Shown piece by piece: positions 48,814 through 57,215 of a stretch of 57,215 bases of DNA. The stretch is from Eubacterium xylanophilum ATCC 35991 (GTDB lineage: Bacteria > Bacillota > Clostridia > Lachnospirales > Lachnospiraceae). The notes beneath the pieces are model-generated. The model worked only from the letters and a program-made list of their open reading frames with translations. It made no database searches and was not told the origin of the DNA. Position 1 is the stretch's first letter. The number at the start of each line of letters is the position of its first letter. The translations under genes were made by a program, and so were the position numbers. The stretch covers positions 1 to 57,215 of the forward strand of contig NZ_JAEB01000025.1 of assembly GCF_000518685.1 (NCBI RefSeq), in the 5' to 3' direction.

Positions 48814-48980
48814 AATTTCAGAATATTTCACAAAAAATAATCAAAAATAGTAGGAATTTTGTGAAAAATGTGGTAAAATATCCTTATACGGTTTTCGCAA
48901 TATCGTAGAATATTAGTAGTTCTGAAAGAATGTTTTTGAGTCACATATATTGTCGCAGTATGAGAAAGGATGAATTTGCT

Positions 48981-50471
48981 ATGGAGAATAACATTTTACA
49001 AAGTCTAGAAAATGAAGAAACTAAGAGGAATAACTTTCTGGCATTATCGAGCCATCTGGCATTGGACATCGTGATTTCGGCAGCTTACTTTGCCGAGTTT
49101 ATCAAGGGAGATAGAGCACTGGGGTATGCCCTTTTGACGGTAGCTTTGGGACTTATATTCCCGATTATCGAGATGATTATTTACCAGAGAAACAAATCCA
49201 GTAAGAGTCTTAAGCATGTTATAGGTATTGGTTTCGGAATATTTTACATGTTTACTTCTTTTACGACGGTTAATAAACTGGCATTTACATTTGTGTTGCC
49301 GATGCTTATTGCGTTGGTAGTATATGGTGATTACAAGTATTGCCTCAGACTTAGTATAGGAACTGTAGTCATAAATATTGCGCAGATTGTCATTCTTTTC
49401 GCTAGGGGTGTTTATACAAGCGCGGATACTGCAACTATCGAGATTCAGATCCTCTTGATCATTGTGATTGGATTCTTCGAAGCCATGGGAACGAGAAGTG
49501 TGCAGAAAAATAATCAGGACAAGTTAAATATTATGATGGAGCAGAATTCCAGTACATCTAGCGCTCTGGCTCAGATGAAATTAGTGTCAGAAGAGATAGG
49601 AACAGTTGTGGCAAAGGTGACAGAGGATGTCAAGGAACTTAAGCAGTCCGTTGAGATTACCAAGGATGCCATGAAGGAAGTAGATATAGGAAGTGCGGAT
49701 ACTGCAGAGACTATACAGAATCAGCTTGAGATGACAGAGCAGATTCGAATTACAGTAGAAGAAGTTGAAGAGAGAACAGATGAGATTGTCAACAGCCTTA
49801 GCGAGGCAAATGAATCGGTTAAGCAGGGTGGAAAGAATATAGCAGAGTTGGTGGAAAAGGTTGACGAATCGGTTCATCTTGGAAATGATGTTAAGGCTCG
49901 TCTTGAAGAGCTATGTGAAAGCATGGAGAAGATGCATTCGGTTATTGAGATTATCAATGGAATTACTTCCCAGACAAGTCTTCTTGCTCTTAATGCGAGT
50001 ATTGAGGCTGCAAGAGCAGGGGAAGCAGGAAGAGGTTTCGCGGTTGTTGCTTCTGAGATTTCAAAGATGGCAGGAGAGACAGAGGCTGCTACCAATGAAA
50101 TTAAGCAGATGCTCCAGGATTTTGCGGATACTATCAATGGTGTAGTTGACGTTACGGGTGGAATTATAGAGAAGATTGAAAGCCAGCATCAGGCAACAGA
50201 GAACACTGAGCAGGTATTCAAAGATATATCAGTAGCTACCAATGGAATTCTTGAGGTTGCCAGCACTCTTCAGAGATGTGTGGATGAATTGTCCAAGAAT
50301 AATCATGAAATTGCAGATAGCGTATCTACAGTATCAGCGATTTCGGAGGAGGTTACAAGCCACGCTAGCAATACACTTGACATTAGTGAAAAGAATATTA
50401 TTGCAGTAGATTCTGTTGCAGATGCTACAGTTCAGTTGAATGAACTCGCTGAGAAGTTGAAATCTAATTAA
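48981..50471 (+). CDS. Methyl-accepting chemotaxis-like receptor with a six-helix membrane sensor
   Basis: 496 aa from ATG 48981 (AGAAAGGA ten bases ahead; longer frame from 48930 is less supported). About six membrane helices (residues ~25-190) and almost no outside loop replace the usual periplasmic domain, and no HAMP domain is seen. The cytoplasmic coiled coil carries the signalling tip IINGITSQTSLLALNASIEA then ARAGEAGRGFAVVASEIS, needed to contact CheA/CheW. Likely senses something within the membrane or cytoplasm. It is followed by two c-di-GMP EAL genes in the same direction. Confidence 0.85.
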   Translation: MENNILQSLENEETKRNNFLALSSHLALDIVISAAYFAEFIKGDRALGYALLTVALGLIFPIIEMIIYQRNKSSKSLKHVIGIGFGIFYMFTSFTTVNKLAFTFVLPMLIALVVYGDYKYCLRLSIGTVVINIAQIVILFARGVYTSADTATIEIQILLIIVIGFFEAMGTRSVQKNNQDKLNIMMEQNSSTSSALAQMKLVSEEIGTVVAKVTEDVKELKQSVEITKDAMKEVDIGSADTAETIQNQLEMTEQIRITVEEVEERTDEIVNSLSEANESVKQGGKNIAELVEKVDESVHLGNDVKARLEELCESMEKMHSVIEIINGITSQTSLLALNASIEAARAGEAGRGFAVVASEISKMAGETEAATNEIKQMLQDFADTINGVVDVTGGIIEKIESQHQATENTEQVFKDISVATNGILEVASTLQRCVDELSKNNHEIADSVSTVSAISEEVTSHASNTLDISEKNIIAVDSVADATVQLNELAEKLKSN

Positions 50472-50533
50472 TTAAACATAGTTTGTAAGAAGAGGAAACG
50501 GCATATTGCTATTATGAAAAAGGATTTGATTAT

Positions 50534-52489
50534 ATGCAAACGGCGATGTATTATAATGTAGCCGCAGTCATATTATGTGTTTTGATGATATTTAGCATGT
50601 TCTTGCGCGGCCTTGTTAGGGGGTTATCGAGTAAGCTATATATAATCTTTACCGCGTTTCTGATTATATCGGGGCTATTGGATATGGCTGCCAATATATA
50701 TGGACCAATAATAAGTGGAAGTGCTCATAATGCGACTTATCAGGAGTTGCTTGGAAGCATTTCCCTTTTGGTGCGTAATTTTACACCGTTGTTATTCTTA
50801 CTATATGTTTTTGCAGGACTTGATATATGGCATAAGATAAAGGAAAGTTTTTATGTAAAAGTGGGGCTGTACGGACCATATGCGGTTGTTGCATTACTGA
50901 TTTTGACGAACCATTTTACAGGATTTATATTTACACTTGACAGCAAAGGAAACATGCTTCATGGACGGTACGAGGGAATAATCTACATAGTTGTTTTATA
51001 TTACGTGGTTGCAACTTCAATTATGGTATTCATTCACAGAAAGGCTATCGATTTTAGGAAGGCTATTGTTCTCGAACTATTTTTCCCGGTGAACATACTG
51101 GCAGTTTTTATTCAGTATAATTATCCCAATATGAGAATTGAATTATTTGTTGCGTCGGTTATGATGGTTTTGGTTGCGCTGAGTGTGCTTCGACCTGAGG
51201 AGCGAATTGGCCACGACATCAAGCTTTTCAGCGGTGCGGCGTTTGTGGAGGACGTGAGAAAGTGCGTCCATACCAAGAAGTCCGTGAGCATTATGTTGGG
51301 AAATGTGATAAATATCAATAATATTCTCTCTGTGGTGGGACAGGAAGCATTTACAGAGTTTTCGAATTTGCTGGGAAAAACTACGCTTAAGTTGGGAAAG
51401 AGCTTGAAAATCAGCATGAAGGAGTACTATCTTGAGCGCGGAACATTTGCCATTATGGTCGATCATGGGGAAAAGGAGAAGTTGGTGGAGTATTCGGAGC
51501 GATTCCTGGCCCTTATGACTGATTCGATTGAAGAGAAAAAGACTGGGTTGGAGATAGAAGTTCGCTCAGTAATTGTGGATTTTCCGGAGGATATTAGCAA
51601 TCCGGATGAGTTGATAACGTTCACTAAGAGATTTCAGGATATCATCCCCAATGAGCCGGGAATTGTGCTGATATCTAATCACATTGGATCAAAGGATTTC
51701 ACGATCAAGTCAAATATTGATTCTATAATATCCAGAGCGATAAAGAATAATTATCTCAGCATGTATTATCAGCCGATATACTCGATTTCGGAAGATAGAT
51801 TTTTGTCCAGTGAGGCATTGATAAGAATGATGGATCCCGAGTATGGATTTATCTCTCCCGCGTTTTTTATCGAGGCGGCTGAGAAGAGTGGGGCGATTCA
51901 TGTTATCGGAAACTTTGTGCTTGAGGCGGTTGCAAAATTTATACATGACAGCCGAATCACGGACATGGGCGTGGATTATGTGGAGATTAATCTATCGGCG
52001 GTGCAGTGCGTGGAGCCGCTTTTGATAAAGAAGGTCAATAGCATTATAGACAAGTATCAGCTGGATCATTCATCAGTGAATCTGGAGATTACGGAGACGG
52101 CCATGGACAGCAATCACAAGATGGCCTATTCCAATATTGTTGGTTTGCATAATTCCGGATACTCTTTTGCTCTTGATGACTACGGAACGGGGTACGCAAG
52201 TATCAAGAAAATAGTCGCATTCCCATTTGACATAGTAAAGATAGACAAGAGCTTGGCGGATATGATAAATGAGGAGAATATGTATAAGGTCATTGCAAGT
52301 ACCGTCAATACTTTGAAAAAATTAGACAAAAAGATTTTGGTGGAGGGCGTTGAGGACGAGGAAACCTTCAAGGTGTTCAAGGAACTTGGATGTGATTATA
52401 TCCAGGGGTATTACTTTTCGAGACCCCTCCCGGAGGCGGAGTATCTAAAGTTTATCAAGGAGCATCAAGCGGGATATTTTAGATTATGA
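50534..52489 (+). CDS. Membrane EAL-domain c-di-GMP phosphodiesterase, active site intact
   Basis: 651 aa. About seven or eight membrane helices (residues 1-215) are followed by a degenerate GGDEF-like domain (about 230-390; no GGDEF, YYLERGTFAIM in its place) and an EAL domain (about 400-645). Catalytic residues are all there: EALIR (~427), the Asn in VEINLS, LEITET, DDYGTGY (Asp 548, 549), VKIDKS, VEGVED and QGYYFSRPLP. So it should cleave c-di-GMP. AAAAGGATTTG lies ahead of the ATG. The next gene starts about 14 bp later and encodes a close relative that lacks part of this site. Confidence 0.9.
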   Translation: MQTAMYYNVAAVILCVLMIFSMFLRGLVRGLSSKLYIIFTAFLIISGLLDMAANIYGPIISGSAHNATYQELLGSISLLVRNFTPLLFLLYVFAGLDIWHKIKESFYVKVGLYGPYAVVALLILTNHFTGFIFTLDSKGNMLHGRYEGIIYIVVLYYVVATSIMVFIHRKAIDFRKAIVLELFFPVNILAVFIQYNYPNMRIELFVASVMMVLVALSVLRPEERIGHDIKLFSGAAFVEDVRKCVHTKKSVSIMLGNVININNILSVVGQEAFTEFSNLLGKTTLKLGKSLKISMKEYYLERGTFAIMVDHGEKEKLVEYSERFLALMTDSIEEKKTGLEIEVRSVIVDFPEDISNPDELITFTKRFQDIIPNEPGIVLISNHIGSKDFTIKSNIDSIISRAIKNNYLSMYYQPIYSISEDRFLSSEALIRMMDPEYGFISPAFFIEAAEKSGAIHVIGNFVLEAVAKFIHDSRITDMGVDYVEINLSAVQCVEPLLIKKVNSIIDKYQLDHSSVNLEITETAMDSNHKMAYSNIVGLHNSGYSFALDDYGTGYASIKKIVAFPFDIVKIDKSLADMINEENMYKVIASTVNTLKKLDKKILVEGVEDEETFKVFKELGCDYIQGYYFSRPLPEAEYLKFIKEHQAGYFRL

Positions 52490-52502
52490 GGAGGTGAGAC
52501 AG

Positions 52503-54476
52503 ATGGGAGGCTACGTACTTGAGTTTAATATATGCGCAATACTTCTAGTTAGTATTATATTGATTTCTAACATTACCAGAGGCCTGTATAAGGGGCGTTC
52601 AAACCATCTGTTCATCGTTCTTTTGATATTGTCACTTTTTGCGGCTGTATCTGGTTTTTTGGCGGCTTATGGAACGGAAAACTATGCAAAAACTGAGACC
52701 AATAGGACTCTGATATACATATATAATTATATCTACTTCTTTTCCCATGACAATATAATAATTGTCTATTATTTGTATGCATTTTCCAGTATTGGAATCT
52801 GGAAACAGACCAAGAAAACTAGGATTTCCAGGACATGTTTTATGTTGGGAATGACCTTGATGAATCTGCTGATTTTCAGCAATATAATCTTTGGACAAAC
52901 CTTCACGATTGATGCTGACTTGATATATCACAGAGGACCATTGTTGTACTTGACATATGTGATGACAATTTTCAGTTTTATCTGCGGAATTTATATATTG
53001 TCAAGGTTTAAGGGTGTGGTCAGCAAAACCAAGTATATCATGCTCCAATCTATGATACCGATTAATCTGATAGGAGTGGGGATTCAGCTGATATGGCCTA
53101 AGATGCTGATAGAACTCTTCTTCCTAAGTGCACAGATTGCAGTATTTGTAATGGTTGTTCAGTATCATGATGAGACCTACGATGTTGTTACCAAGGCAAA
53201 AACTTATGGGGAGGAAATTGACAAGCTAAAGCACATGAAAGAGCTTGGAATCGAAAATACTACCGTATTTGTCAAGGTCAGCAATATTAACAGTATAAGC
53301 ATGTATCTTGGAAGAGATGGATTCAACAAATACCTGTTTGAGACAGCGGAATACATACGAATGATGCAGCGAAGCTATTGTGTAAAGGGCGAGCTTTACT
53401 ATCTCAATTCAGAGACTTTTGCCTTTATATCAAGCGAAAAAGACGGCGAGAGAATGGAGCATTTTGCTGATAGTATCTATGGTCATCTGAGAGTTGGCGG
53501 AGGCGAGAGCGAATTGGATATGATGGCTGAGGTATGTGTATGCATTGTTTCATGTCCCCGTGACATTAGTTCCTATGATGATTATATCAACTTTGCAGCA
53601 ACTTTTGACCAGTTTGTGGCAACTAATCTCGGAGTGGTTCGCTATAAAGACTTCCTTGATAATAAGCGATTTGTCCTAAATAATAATCTGGAGCATATAA
53701 TAAAAAATTGTATAAAGAATAATAAGATAGAAGTTTACTACCAACCTGTTTATTCTATCAAAGATGGTGTGTTTGATTCGGCAGAGGCACTGGTTAGAAT
53801 CAAGGACGATGATATCGGCATAATTGCTCCGGATACTTTTCTGGGAATTGCGGAAAAGAAGGGCGACATCCATGCCATAGGGGATTTTGTTCTCGAAAAT
53901 GTCTGTAGATTCTTAGCGGGCAGTGATATTAAGAAGTATGGGTTGAAAAATATTCACATCAATTTATCTGCGCCACAATGTGTCGAAACAAATATGGTAG
54001 AAAAGATAATTGGGACAATTCAGCGCTACGGAATCAGCACAGATGAATTGTGCTTTGAGCTCAACGAATCAGCAGCTGATTTTGCTCCGGATATCGTGGA
54101 TAATAACATCTCAAGGCTTCACGAGAAGGGAATCCACTTTGCACTCGATAATTATGGAATAGGTTATTCAAACACCAAGAGAGTAATTGACTTGCCTTTT
54201 GATATCGTAAAACTTGACAAAGACTTCGTTTCCGATTATGATGATGAAGGAAACAATATAATAATAAGCGATACTATTAAGATGTTGAGGTCAATTGGAG
54301 CAGAAGTAGTAGTGAGCGGCATTGAGAATAAGAAAATTGCGGACTATTTTATAGGGGAAGATAGGATAGATAGAGAAAATATTCGGTCGGCTCAGGGATT
54401 TTACCTATGCAAACCGCTTTCTGAGGCGGATTTCATCAATTTTTTGAAGGCCCACAACGAGGTAAGGTATTGCTAA
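52503..54476 (+). CDS. Membrane EAL-domain protein with a degenerate active site
   Basis: 657 aa from ATG 52503 (AGGAGGT eight bases ahead; GTG 52494 overlaps the ribosome site). Same plan as the upstream gene: membrane helices, a GGDEF-like domain without the motif, then EAL. EALVR (~428), INLS and FELNES are kept. However, DDYG has become DNYG (Asn at residue 550) and the VEGVE block is VVSGIEN (Ser at 605), while the Gln of AQGFY remains. In EAL enzymes the changed positions bind metal or act in catalysis, so loss of activity and a c-di-GMP-sensing or partner role is inferred. Clearly a tandem duplicate. Confidence 0.88.
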   Translation: MGGYVLEFNICAILLVSIILISNITRGLYKGRSNHLFIVLLILSLFAAVSGFLAAYGTENYAKTETNRTLIYIYNYIYFFSHDNIIIVYYLYAFSSIGIWKQTKKTRISRTCFMLGMTLMNLLIFSNIIFGQTFTIDADLIYHRGPLLYLTYVMTIFSFICGIYILSRFKGVVSKTKYIMLQSMIPINLIGVGIQLIWPKMLIELFFLSAQIAVFVMVVQYHDETYDVVTKAKTYGEEIDKLKHMKELGIENTTVFVKVSNINSISMYLGRDGFNKYLFETAEYIRMMQRSYCVKGELYYLNSETFAFISSEKDGERMEHFADSIYGHLRVGGGESELDMMAEVCVCIVSCPRDISSYDDYINFAATFDQFVATNLGVVRYKDFLDNKRFVLNNNLEHIIKNCIKNNKIEVYYQPVYSIKDGVFDSAEALVRIKDDDIGIIAPDTFLGIAEKKGDIHAIGDFVLENVCRFLAGSDIKKYGLKNIHINLSAPQCVETNMVEKIIGTIQRYGISTDELCFELNESAADFAPDIVDNNISRLHEKGIHFALDNYGIGYSNTKRVIDLPFDIVKLDKDFVSDYDDEGNNIIISDTIKMLRSIGAEVVVSGIENKKIADYFIGEDRIDRENIRSAQGFYLCKPLSEADFINFLKAHNEVRYC

Positions 54477-54506
54477 ATATGAATTCATAAAAGAGAGGTT
54501 ATTGAG

Positions 54507-55337
54507 ATGAGCGAATGTACACACGATTGTAGTAGCTGTAGCCAAAATTGCGGAAGCAGAGAGCCACAGTCATTGATAAAGAAACCACATAAGAATAGTA
54601 GTATAGAAAATGTAATAGGTGTAGTCAGCGGCAAGGGAGGCGTTGGAAAGTCTCTTGTAACTGATTTGCTTTCCCTAACTCTTCACAGAAGAGGAAATAA
54701 AGTTGGAATTCTTGACGCCGATATCACAGGCCCTTCGATTCCAAAGGCATTTGGTTTGACGGGGAGAGCTGAGGGAAATCAGGATGGTATTTTCCCGGTA
54801 AAGACGAAGGGCGGAATAGATGTTATGTCAATCAACTTGTTGTTGGAGAATTCCACGGATCCGGTGCTCTGGAGAGGTCCGATAATTGCCGGTATGGTAA
54901 CCCAGTTTTGGACTGAAGTCGACTGGGGAGAGAAGGATTTTCTCGTGATTGATATGCCACCCGGAACGGGAGATGTTCCACTTACAGTTTATCAGTCAAT
55001 TCCAATGACTGGGATTGTCATTGTGGCAACTCCACAGGATCTTGTCTCAGATATCGTCGAGAAGGCTGTAAAAATGGCCGAGATGATGGATGTTCCAATC
55101 ATAGGAATCATTGAAAATATGAGCTATGTGAAGTGCCCTGATTGCGGAAAAGAGATAAATATTTTCGGCAAAAGCCACGTTGACGATATTGCAATTCAAT
55201 ATCACATCCCTGTATTGGCGCGAATTCCGATTGACCCAGCTGTGACAGCTGCAGTGGACGCGGGAGAATTCGAAACATTGCAGGTGGACTATGTTGATTC
55301 AGCAGCGGATATTATAGAAAAATTGTCCGGTAAATAA
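54507..55337 (+). CDS. mrp: Mrp/ApbC-type Fe-S cluster carrier ATPase
   Basis: 276 aa P-loop ATPase that holds and passes on iron-sulfur clusters. GVVSGKGGVGKSLVTDLL is the deviant Walker A, VGILDADITGPSIPK the switch, and FLVIDMPPGTGD Walker B. The C-terminal CPDCG is the cluster-binding CxxC at the dimer interface. An N-terminal Cys motif (CTHDCSSCSQNCG) adds a second likely cluster site of the NBP35 kind. GAGAGG lies before the ATG. Confidence 0.93.
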   Translation: MSECTHDCSSCSQNCGSREPQSLIKKPHKNSSIENVIGVVSGKGGVGKSLVTDLLSLTLHRRGNKVGILDADITGPSIPKAFGLTGRAEGNQDGIFPVKTKGGIDVMSINLLLENSTDPVLWRGPIIAGMVTQFWTEVDWGEKDFLVIDMPPGTGDVPLTVYQSIPMTGIVIVATPQDLVSDIVEKAVKMAEMMDVPIIGIIENMSYVKCPDCGKEINIFGKSHVDDIAIQYHIPVLARIPIDPAVTAAVDAGEFETLQVDYVDSAADIIEKLSGK

Positions 55338-55368
55338 TCTCCTGGCAAGACGAGAGGAGAGATGAGAT

Positions 55369-56010
55369 ATGGACAACGCTACATGCTACATATTTGGGGC
55401 TGGAGAATTTGAACCATGCCCGATAGAGTTGACTAGCAGAGACCTAGTTATTGCAGCCGACGGTGGCTATGACTACTTAGTGGAAATGGGCCTTCGCGCA
55501 GACATAGTTTTGGGGGACTTCGATTCCATCACTTCCTTCGATGTATGGGACGACACCAATTGCGAGAAACTCACTTATCCACCTGAAAAGGACGACACCG
55601 ACATGCTCTTGGCTATCAAACTCGGAATAAGCAGAGGCTATGAGAACTTTGCCATTTACGGTGGACTTGGGGGAAGAATGGATCACAGCATCTCTAACAT
55701 CCAGGCCCTGACATATATTGCAAGACAGGGAGTCAAGGGAGTGCTCTACCATCACAACCATGCCATGACAGTTATTAACAATTCAAGCTACATAATTCCC
55801 AAGGAAACCAAGGGCTACGTCAGCATCTTTTCCTTGAGCGATGTCAGTGAAAATGTTACGATTAAAGGACTCAAGTACGATATTTACGGCGAAAATATCA
55901 CCAATGATTTTCCCATCGGAACCAGCAACGAGGCCATCGGAAAGAAGGGATTTATCAGCGTTGGCAATGGAACCCTACTGATAATGTGGCAGATTGACTC
56001 AGAGGAGTAG
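55369..56010 (+). CDS. thiN: Thiamine pyrophosphokinase
   Basis: 213 aa. It transfers diphosphate from ATP to thiamine to give thiamine diphosphate. Visible are VIAADGGYDYLVEMGLRADI, LGDFDSI, PPEKDDTDMLLAI (metal-binding Asp cluster), YGGLGGRMDHSISNIQ, and the C-terminal thiamine-binding region GTSNEAIGKKGFISVGNGTL. Start ATG after AGGAGAGATGAG. It lies 31 bp after mrp, so the two may share a transcript. No thiamine riboswitch was seen upstream. Confidence 0.93.
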   Translation: MDNATCYIFGAGEFEPCPIELTSRDLVIAADGGYDYLVEMGLRADIVLGDFDSITSFDVWDDTNCEKLTYPPEKDDTDMLLAIKLGISRGYENFAIYGGLGGRMDHSISNIQALTYIARQGVKGVLYHHNHAMTVINNSSYIIPKETKGYVSIFSLSDVSENVTIKGLKYDIYGENITNDFPIGTSNEAIGKKGFISVGNGTLLIMWQIDSEE

Positions 56011-56030
56011 CAATGCTTTGAACGTAAAAG

Positions 56031-56057
56031 TTATAAAGCCACCTGAGGGCTTTATAA
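56031..56057 (+). terminator. Hairpin after thiN
   Basis: TTATAAAGCC, loop ACCTGAG, GGCTTTATAA: a perfect 10-bp stem without a strong T run. It may end the mrp-thiN transcript or shape the leader of the next gene. Confidence 0.45.
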
Positions 56058-56097
56058 AATATAAGCAAAAACTATTTAATTTAAGGAGGTACACATA

Positions 56098-56778
56098 ATG
56101 AATTACGAGATTAAAGGAGCACCTATGCCAGTGGTAGAGGTGAAACTTGAGGCGGGAGAAACTCTTCAATGCGAAGGCGGCGCTATGAGTTGGATGTCAG
56201 ACAATCTCAAGATGGAGACACAGGGAGGCGGCATCGGAAAAATGTTCTCACGCGCCCTATCAGGCGAGTCTTTGTTTCTCAACAAGTACACTGCTGAGGG
56301 AAAAGAAGGAATGATTGCATTCGCATCCTCCTTCCCGGGAGATATTATTGCAATTGAACTTCAGGCCGGCGAGTCAATCGTATGCCAAAAATCAGCATAC
56401 TTGGCCAGCTCAGAAAGCGTTGAACTCAGCATCTTCTTCCAGAAAAAGCTAGGCGCCGGCTTCTTCGGCGGTGAGGGATTCATCATGCAGAAGCTCGTTG
56501 GCCCCGGAATCGTGTTCCTAGAGATTGATGGCTCAACTGTTACTAAGGAATTGGCAGCAGGCGAGAAAATCATCCTTGACACCGGCCATCTCGCCATGAT
56601 GGATGAAACTTGCTCAGTAAACATAGTTACAGTCAAAGGTATCAAGAATAAAATGCTCGGTGGAGAGGGCTTCTTCAACACAGAAGTTACAGGCCCTGGA
56701 AAGGTAACTCTCCAGACTCTTCCGGCACCACAGTTGGCTGGGGTTATTGGAAAGTATATTCCTACGGCATCTAATTGA
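56098..56778 (+). CDS. AIM24/TIGR00266 family protein
   Basis: 226 aa, a soluble beta-rich protein with three internal repeats. Characteristic segments are YEIKGAPMPVVEVKLEAGE, GGAMSWMSDNLKMET, GIGKMFSRALSGESLFLNKY, AGFFGGEGFIMQKLVGPG and a repeat of that pattern as KMLGGEGFFNTEVTGPG. Function is unknown in bacteria; the yeast relative AIM24 is mitochondrial. A strong AAGGAGG lies before the ATG. The gene-end hairpin element starts 20 bp after the stop. Confidence 0.9.
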   Translation: MNYEIKGAPMPVVEVKLEAGETLQCEGGAMSWMSDNLKMETQGGGIGKMFSRALSGESLFLNKYTAEGKEGMIAFASSFPGDIIAIELQAGESIVCQKSAYLASSESVELSIFFQKKLGAGFFGGEGFIMQKLVGPGIVFLEIDGSTVTKELAAGEKIILDTGHLAMMDETCSVNIVTVKGIKNKMLGGEGFFNTEVTGPGKVTLQTLPAPQLAGVIGKYIPTASN

Positions 56779-56798
56779 TGACGCATATCGACAAAAAA

Positions 56799-56902
56799 GG
56801 GGCTGTCGCACTAAGATAGTCTAAAAACAGGAAGAGTCCAACCGACTCGAGACTAGGTGCATGCGCATTGAAGTCTCTCTCTGGTTGGCCTCTTCCTGTT
56901 TT
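56799..56902 (+). repeat. Gene-end hairpin element, copy 3
   Basis: GGGGCTGTCGCACTAAGATAG (one change from copy 2), then the ACAGGAAGAG...CTCTTCCTGT hairpin. The inner loop differs (GACTAGGTGCATGCGCATTG instead of GACGCAATG...), and GGTGC still pairs in part with GCATT through wobble. The group II intron begins immediately after its T run. Confidence 0.85.
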
Positions 56903-57215
56903 GTGTTTGCGCGCCATGGGCGCGCTCTAACGGGTGCAAGTCCCGAACACGCCCAGATAGTGGGAAGTGTATAGCTGAACAGCAAGGGTGTCCATCGTGA
57001 GGTGGAATCTGAAGGAAGCTGCAAGCAAATCTCTGGTCCGACGGACAGAAATCACATATAAGGCTAGGCTACGAGAGATAAGTTGGCATAAAACAACGAA
57101 GTCTAATAACTATCACATTTGTAGTAGCAGAGTAAATGTGGCGGATATATGGAGAGAAAGAGCGTGCACCTTAAGCGTGGAGGTCTCACAGAGGTTCCAT
57201 TAGCCTAGTAACAAC
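56903..57215 (+). mobile_element. Group II intron (probably class IIC), 5' part, cut by the window edge
   Basis: Starts GTGTTTGCGCGCC directly behind the hairpin and runs through blocks typical of bacterial group II ribozymes: CGGGTGCAAGTCCCGAACAC, CTGAAGGAAGCTGCAAGC, CGGACAGAAATCACATATAA, then GGCTAGGCTACGAGAGATAA. Insertion just after a terminator stem-loop is the known target habit of class IIC introns. The reverse transcriptase/maturase gene would lie beyond the window. A 71-codon open frame inside (56988-57203) is judged not to be a gene. Confidence 0.78.

Noticed and set aside
48826-48866. Terminator after the cytidine deaminase gene
   Set aside because: The inverted repeat TTTCACAAAA/TTTTGTGAAA has a 21-base loop, weak A-T pairing and no following T run, so it is mentioned only as an inverted repeat.
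56988-57203. 71-codon open frame at the right end
   Set aside because: It lies inside the structured 5' part of the group II intron, has no ribosome site, and its sequence resembles no protein.

Overview
The window looks like a chromosomal segment of a low-GC Gram-positive Clostridia, most likely a Lachnospiraceae/Butyrivibrio-type bacterium. The reasons are AT-rich sequence with strong AGGAGG ribosome sites and TTGACA/TATAAT promoters, many secreted proteins with Lys-rich Ig-like (BIG2) modules, class A PBPs ending in Asn/Asp-rich tails, choice-of-anchor-A and BspA-like LRR surface proteins, and CAP-domain proteins. The genus is inference from these traits.

Layout. 1-366: left edge of a composite repeat element (transposase remnant, REP-like hairpins, long terminator-like hairpin). 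367-3300 (-): SGNH and MBOAT acyltransferase pair. 3476-6039: tRNA-dihydrouridine synthase, a lipoprotein, and a convergent membrane acyltransferase. 6232-13845: rpoB-rpoC with a near-consensus promoter and a terminator. 13968-19785: a conserved unknown protein and two divergently transcribed class A penicillin-binding proteins. 19793-25876: a decayed or non-ATG C39-like protein, a small secreted protein under its own near-perfect promoter, and a four-gene ABC export operon whose two larger permeases carry extracellular domains resembling the N-terminal part of M1 aminopeptidases, with no HExxH seen. 25900-26808: two small genes. 27172-32154: a giant repetitive surface adhesin. 32155-33160: a repeat-rich kilobase containing an exactly 83-bp-periodic array. 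33173-33877: a secreted CAP protein. 34133-38826: the str operon (rpsL, rpsG, fusA, tuf). 38840-38971: a candidate structured RNA. 39077-41701: two LRR lipoproteins with a decayed third between them. 41789-45392: a PLD-helicase-DUF3427 protein coupled to a NUDIX hydrolase. 45726-48813: a secreted SGNH esterase, exonuclease III and cytidine deaminase. 48981-54476: a chemoreceptor-like protein and two tandem EAL proteins, the second with a degenerate active site. 54507-56778: Mrp ATPase, thiamine pyrophosphokinase and an AIM24-family protein. 56799-end: a third hairpin element directly followed by the 5' part of a group II (probably IIC) intron that runs off the window.

How it fits together. 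Housekeeping transcription and translation genes (rpoBC, str) normally lie close together. Here they are about 20 kb apart, and the space holds cell-envelope and accessory genes. The strongest structural signal is a family of non-coding elements. Three copies of a hairpin element sit 15-20 bp after a stop codon, always in the gene's orientation. Two of them are followed by REP-like hairpins and the last codons of an IS-type transposase, the third by a group II intron. The most interesting protein system is the secreted small protein with the M1-like ABC transporter cluster.
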